Positions 59,156 to 64,000 of a DNA stretch of 64,000 nucleotides are shown piece by piece (position 1 is the stretch's first letter; every line of letters starts with the position of its first letter). The stretch is from Patiria miniata (Eukaryota > Echinodermata > Asteroidea > Valvatida > Asterinidae). Both the position numbers and the translations under genes were made by a program. The DNA is taken from NCBI RefSeq assembly GCF_015706575.1, contig NW_024037064.1, forward strand, positions 3,037,427 through 3,101,426, given 5' to 3'. A model generated the notes under the pieces. It saw only the letters and a program-made list of their open reading frames with translations. It was not told the DNA's origin and ran no database searches.

Positions 59156-60198
59156 AACAACTCTCTTATAAAAAGACTTTCCTTACCTTTCTGCTTTACT
59201 GCATCTGAACATTTACTTTTCATGACAGAAATCTGTTCACACTCACTTCTCCTATTTTGCTTACGTTTGCATTTTTCTCTCTTCTGCATATTCTTTATGA
59301 CATAACTCAAGCATCTTCTAGTGTGACTTTTTACATTGTGCTGTGCTTTCTCATGGTTCCTTCTATGTTCCTTACTCATACGCATTTCCACAACCTTGCC
59401 ATTCCTTGACCTATGATAATCCTTTTTACATGCACTTCTTCGCATTTTCTTTCTATTTGGTTTTACAACTTTTCTCTCGTCTCTGTAATACACTATAACA
59501 CACTCTAATACTCTATTTCTGCTGCAACATGTCTGACCCCTGATCTTCAACTTTTGCAATGCATTCTGCTGAACTAGTCTCGTAATACTCATTGTCTTCA
59601 TTCTTAACTTCTTCAAGTCTTTGTCTTTTGATTCTGACTTCATTTGAAACTTTGATTGAGGCATTTTCTGAGCATTTTCTCCACTAGGAGACATTTTCTG
59701 AGCATTTTCTCCACTAGGAGACATTTTCTGAGCATTTTCTCCACTAGGAGGCATTTTCTGAGCATTTTGTCCACTAGGAGGCATTTTCTGATCATTTTGT
59801 CCACTAAGGGCCATTGTCTGAGAATTTTCTCCCAAAGGAGTCTGAGCATTTTCTCCACTAGGAGGCACTGTCTGAGCATGTTCTGCACTAGGAGGCATTA
59901 TCTGAGCATTCTCTCCACTAGGAGGCATTTTCTGATCTTTTTCTCCACTAGGAGGCATCATCTGAGCATTTTCTCCTGAAGGAGTCTGACCATTTTCTCC
60001 CGAAGGAGTCATTACTGGAAACGGAATGTTGCATGTAGGGGTAACATGGGTACACACTGAAGGGAAGGTATGAGATGTAACATGAGAGTGAAGGATAACA
60101 GACGTAACAGACAAGGGTAACACATACTCCTTCTTCCTGTCTTGTCTTTCATGCCACAAGGTAGCCCTGCAAGTGGTTTTCTTCTTGTAGACCTTCAT
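59119..60198 (-). CDS. Helentron N-terminal basic protein with decapeptide repeats (359 codons)
   Basis: It starts MKVYKKKTTCRATLWHERQD, followed by YVLPLSVTS. Residues about 63-185 are about 12 copies of a 10-residue unit, consensus MPPSGENAQK (30-bp unit in DNA, about 59660-60010). The rest is very basic (RRSECEQ, KKMRRSACKKDYHRSRNGK), suggesting nucleic-acid binding. No enzyme domain is seen. The frame probably runs on into the PHD part after a length change in a T run near 59168. The true 5' end of the gene may lie upstream; the ATG at 60198 is the first in a long open frame. Confidence 0.7.
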   Translation of the reverse strand: MKVYKKKTTCRATLWHERQDRKKEYVLPLSVTSVILHSHVTSHTFPSVCTHVTPTCNIPFPVMTPSGENGQTPSGENAQMMPPSGEKDQKMPPSGENAQIMPPSAEHAQTVPPSGENAQTPLGENSQTMALSGQNDQKMPPSGQNAQKMPPSGENAQKMSPSGENAQKMSPSGENAQKMPQSKFQMKSESKDKDLKKLRMKTMSITRLVQQNALQKLKIRGQTCCSRNRVLECVIVYYRDERKVVKPNRKKMRRSACKKDYHRSRNGKVVEMRMSKEHRRNHEKAQHNVKSHTRRCLSYVIKNMQKREKCKRKQNRRSECEQISVMKSKCSDAVKQKGKESLFIRELLWMTKRQRMSIV

Positions 60199-63062
60199 TT
60201 TCTGTTGACAAAAAGATACAGTTCATTACAACACAGACACTTACATAACTCAATTCCCAACCTCTTACAACAAGCACAACTTGCATTACATGACATTCCA
60301 CAAATACAACCCTTTCATACATTCCACCAAAATATCAACAAACGAATCACTTTACGGTACTATTAATATAACTATTAACTAATCACTTGGAAAGACGGAC
60401 AATTTTAATAACACCTTTCATATTTCAAATTCACTTTTTTAGTCATTCTAAAAACTAGTTCAAAATCAAAAAGTTTAATTTCCTTCTTCAACTTCGGTGC
60501 AACATGTGTTGCATTATATGCACATACAAGTACAACCTGCACATACAATTCACTTCCAATATTGTGTTATGGAATTCACACATATGTGGAGTTTGTACAC
60601 ATGATCAGGATGATGCAATAGCTTTATTGCGCTGGAACATTAACACATTACATCTGTCCATACATACATGTACATTGTGTAAATTACACATCAACACTTC
60701 TCATACAAAAACAGTCTTCACATGACTGTCAGTGTCACATGCTTTGTTGAAACAATCAGCATTTCTTTTATTTTTTAATTGAGAGATCCATGTCCTTCCT
60801 TTCAGTCCTTTTCAATAACCATGTTGTGGAGTGTGATACTGAGAAACAAGAGGAAAATCTTAGTTGAGTATGTGGGCTTACACACATGCATAAATCACAT
60901 AGTGCATACATGTACATGCATTCTTATTTGCACACACACACTACACAACTCTCCATAGACTTTCATGATGAGGCCTAGGCCTAGTACTTGATTGTTATGA
61001 CTGAGTTGTAGTTGTAAAATATTCAAAGCTGATTTCAATTATTTATATATACGCCCTAGTTAACTTCTTCCTTTTTTAAATTAATCCCCTAACGTTACCT
61101 CAGTACATTCTTAACACTATAGTTTTCCCAATAAATAATTTTTTTTTTTTTTTAAGTAGACCTAACTCACGTCGTGTGCTCATACCTGCCACGCTCGTAA
61201 TAATATACTACTGGTCTAGATACCTAAACATTACACGTAATACACATTCGTAAAAATAATGTCTTGCAGAACCCGACTGTAACATAAAACAGAGGGCGCC
61301 CTGCCGTTTCAACGATGCTGCACTAGAGGCGAAACCAGACGTGCGCGCGCGTGCACGTCACCAACTCTAGCGCAACCTCAACGCATGCATGATTGCCTTG
61401 CGCATCTGAACAAAACATTTCACTTTGCGAAAATAAACAATTTTATCAAACTTAGCTCAGCCTGACATAATTATCATCTTCACCATATCTATCTCAAACT
61501 GATCAAAACATCATAAAAACCCAACTGACGATTCATCCAAAAATAAACACCAAACCGGGCCTATAATCACAACAATTCTCTACATAAAAACTAAAAGATT
61601 TCTTTCAATTTTTATAAAGGCCCTAATTAATCACAAAAAGTCTTCATCAATTGTAATCTTTGTAACGATGTTCTGTATATAATTTAAAAATCCTGTTAAC
61701 CGGGGGAAAAATACTGTTCATTATATTCCATCAAATCCCTTGCACACAATTTATATAGGCCTAGGCCTATAGCAATATTCTAACTTCTCAGTGCACCTTT
61801 CACATTATTTCTTGATAAAACTTACCACAGACCAACTAAGACCCTAGCATAATGATTTAACATCGCCTTAAACTTTCTCTTTTCATCAACAGCGTTTAAA
61901 TGTCCGCAACTACAATGGCTTATATAATTTCACACCATTTCTAGAGACGAATTCGAAGACATCAAAATTTGACGGATGAATTCCACATACAGACAGAACC
62001 CTCAAAATCAAAACAAACAAAATTTCTTCCAAACCATTCAAGGGATTAACAAAATGATAATTGATGTCATTATGCCGTCATCACCTGTCAAAATACAACC
62101 AATTTAGCTAGGGTACATATCTTTTGAACTAAATAGAGTGTGGTGTTTATTAATTATTCGTGACGTGTTTTTGACGGTCCTTTAAACAAGAATTCTTATT
62201 CCGGCGATCGGACAAAACCGCTTGACTTTGCTGTTACCAGAACTCAAAACATTGAATATGACTCACAAGAAGCTGATAAGTTTTCACTATTTACAAATAT
62301 ATTATCAAACGGCCTAGTAAAGGTATTCCAGATACGAAAAATAAGGGCAAAAAACATAGTCTCCAATCGGACCATCATCTGAAAGCGGCTCATAGTTTGC
62401 TTTTTTGAATTTCAAAACAAACCCTCCAAATTTTGCTAAACTGCCCCTAGATTCCTTGATTAACCACAGATAGATTTCCAATGTCCCAAAGTCATTACGT
62501 CATCAGACCTCAAGTTACTGTGATCACAGTTTCAAAACGATCATTTTTCAAATTTGTTTTTTTATCATTTGATCCCTGTCACCCCTGATTTGTGACTTTG
62601 TTCGTAGCTCAAATAATGATACCCAATACATTTTTTCACCTTAATTGGATCCCTAGTGCTGTGACGTCATGAAACAGTAAGTGTACAATGTGAACACACA
62701 CACTTATTCCATATTAATTTTCAAGCGTCACATATTTTAACTTCGATGAGCATGTATCCTCTCCCACTAACATCAGTATTCACTACCCCTCTTATAATGG
62801 CGTAATCAAACTGGAAAATTAATTACTTGTACGTGTTTAAAAAATCAATATATACACACATTGATCACTACCTAAACAAAGTGAATTTTTAAACAAATAA
62901 CTAATTGTATTTAAAAATGTAAATTGTCTGACCTTTGTTGTTTCATAAAATAGTTATCTACCCGACCACTCTGCGTTTGTATTAAACGCCTAGTATCGTT
63001 TTGATTAAACATTCCAAATTTGCATAACTTAGAAATGCAACCAATAACCAAGTCCACATCTG
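60199..63062. other. No gene seen; probable 5' flank of the Helentron
   Basis: AT-rich, with a short GC-rich alternating tract GTGCGCGCGCGTGCACG near 61340. No exon is convincing. The Helentron 5' end should lie in here, but I cannot recognise its terminus without other copies. Confidence 0.45.
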
Positions 63063-63303
63063 GGCCGACTTCGCGGCGCTGCTAAGCACAAACATTTCAC
63101 TTAGCACAAAACAGTTTGGTGAAGTTTCGTTAAGGTTATTAGCCAAAAGTCCATGTGATTTTCATGCAAAGCAAACAACAACTGAATACTATAATCACGA
63201 GCAAAATACATTACCTGGAGTTTTGGCTGCTTACCTGCCTTTATTAGCCAAACATTTGTGTGCTAAGCAACTGTTTCTCCTCAGCAGCTCCGTGAAATTG
63301 GCA
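63063..63303. mobile_element. Possible MITE with GCTGCTAAGCACAAA-type inverted ends
   Basis: Left part GCTGCTAAGCACAAACATTT and right part AAACATTTGTGTGCTAAGCA are inverted, and the outer parts GCGGCGCTGC and CAGCAGCTCCG extend this weakly. The centre has AGCCAAAAGTCCATGTGATT. It looks like a short, old inverted-repeat element; limits are approximate. Confidence 0.5.
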
Positions 63304-64000
63304 GATTTCCAAATCGCTCGCGCATGCGCTACGTATACCTCCCCTTGACAACAGATTTTTGAGAAACAAACCAATTCGATCTAGCGCTATCTTCATATAT
63401 GATCTAAGCCTGACAAAAGTTCTACTTCAACTTGGCCAACAACTACACTAAAGCGAAAGGTAACTTTCATCTCATCTTTTTTGGCACTTGTCTCACATCA
63501 TTGGAAAGCCAAATAAACAGTTTCCAGTGTTTTTTTCTAATGAAAAATTCATGTTTCTTTCAGACCAAATTTTCAACCCATGGGCCCATGAGCAATATTC
63601 ACCACGTGCTATTCATGTACGAGCTCAATAACGTAGTCCACTCCTTAACTTATCGCCTTTTTTAACATTCGGACATCGCCAGACCATGTCCGAAAGTTAA
63701 AAAGTCAATAAGTTGGGTCTAAATTAGTCAGATATATGCTCAACCATGGAGCTACATATATCACCTGAGTATTAATATATATCGCTCAACATGCATGCTC
63801 ACCACCAAATGCAGTTAACAACTCTAAGTCTAAGTTACTAAAGACAAAGGCTGTTCAAAAGTATTATTGTGTTAAGTACACCATATAGGCCTATCCCTAA
63901 TTACTTATGAACATAGGCCTAGGCCCTATTTCCCTTTACTAAAATTGTGAAGTCACATTCCAGCTCTGACCAGCACGAGAGTGCCTAAATTCTCAGTCTA
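63304..64000. other. No gene seen
   Basis: AT-rich flank with several TAGGCCTA words and no exon, repeat or element end I can support. Confidence 0.5.

Larger units (their letters stand above)
50756..60198 (-). mobile_element. Helentron (Helitron-type DNA transposon), almost complete coding part
   Basis: Five open stretches in a row on the minus strand encode, in order: basic protein with decapeptide repeats, PHD finger plus C76/tegument-type protease, OTU protease plus basic repeats, zinc-finger region, HUH Rep, PIF1-like helicase, and apurinic-type endonuclease. Rep plus helicase defines Helitrons, which move by rolling-circle copying; the extra C-terminal endonuclease defines the Helentron branch. 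Neighbouring stretches overlap or abut in different frames, mostly where short A or T runs occur. The 3' end is lost in the gap. The 5' end lies somewhere beyond 60198 and I cannot fix it. The open frames are long and little decayed, so the element is young. Confidence 0.9.

Noticed and set aside
59656-59979. Plus-strand frame of RRHFLSIFST repeats
   Set aside because: Antisense shadow of the decapeptide minisatellite.

Overview
This is animal nuclear DNA: interrupted genes with GT-AG introns, LINE, SINE and MITE-type repeats, and two scaffold gaps of exactly 500 N (8431-8930 and 50256-50755). The repeat types (a Helentron with a C-terminal endonuclease, an L2-like LINE, many hAT and Tc1/mariner MITEs, GGCCTA-rich AT-heavy DNA) fit a marine invertebrate, perhaps an echinoderm. 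That assignment is a guess from style, not from a match.

Layout. 1-4600 is non-coding, with old repeats and one hAT MITE. 4970-7130 (minus) holds the first exons of a gene I do not recognise. Its second exon was hit by an L2-like LINE flanked by 284/283-bp direct repeats. 7886-8071 (minus) is a lone exon of the RNA polymerase subunit RPB8 (POLR2H), with one frame shift, close to the first gap. 9241-20834 and 37603-50230 are two direct copies of one block, roughly 2-3% different in exons. The second copy, with the first exon just outside it, forms a complete 8-exon, 373-residue choline/ethanolamine phosphotransferase-like gene (37308-47269, plus strand). The first copy starts in intron 1, lacks exon 1 and carries three single-base indels, so it reads as a truncated pseudogene. 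Both copies share a tRNA-derived SINE and several MITEs that predate the duplication. Each also has one private Tc1-like MITE of the same family, which postdates it.

The 16.8-kb spacer between the blocks holds tandem repeats, hAT MITEs, a possible THAP-domain first exon, a broken Ty3/gypsy fossil with a hAT MITE inserted in its leader, an 86-nt palindrome and a fold-back repeat just upstream of the intact gene.

50756-60198 (minus) is a large, nearly complete Helentron: decapeptide repeats, PHD finger, a C76/tegument-type cysteine protease domain, an OTU domain, basic repeats, HUH Rep, PIF1-like helicase and an apurinic-type endonuclease. Its frame breaks fall mostly at short homopolymers, as do two of the three breaks in the pseudogene copy, so base-level assembly error must be considered. 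60199-64000 has no gene I can support, only one MITE-like inverted repeat.
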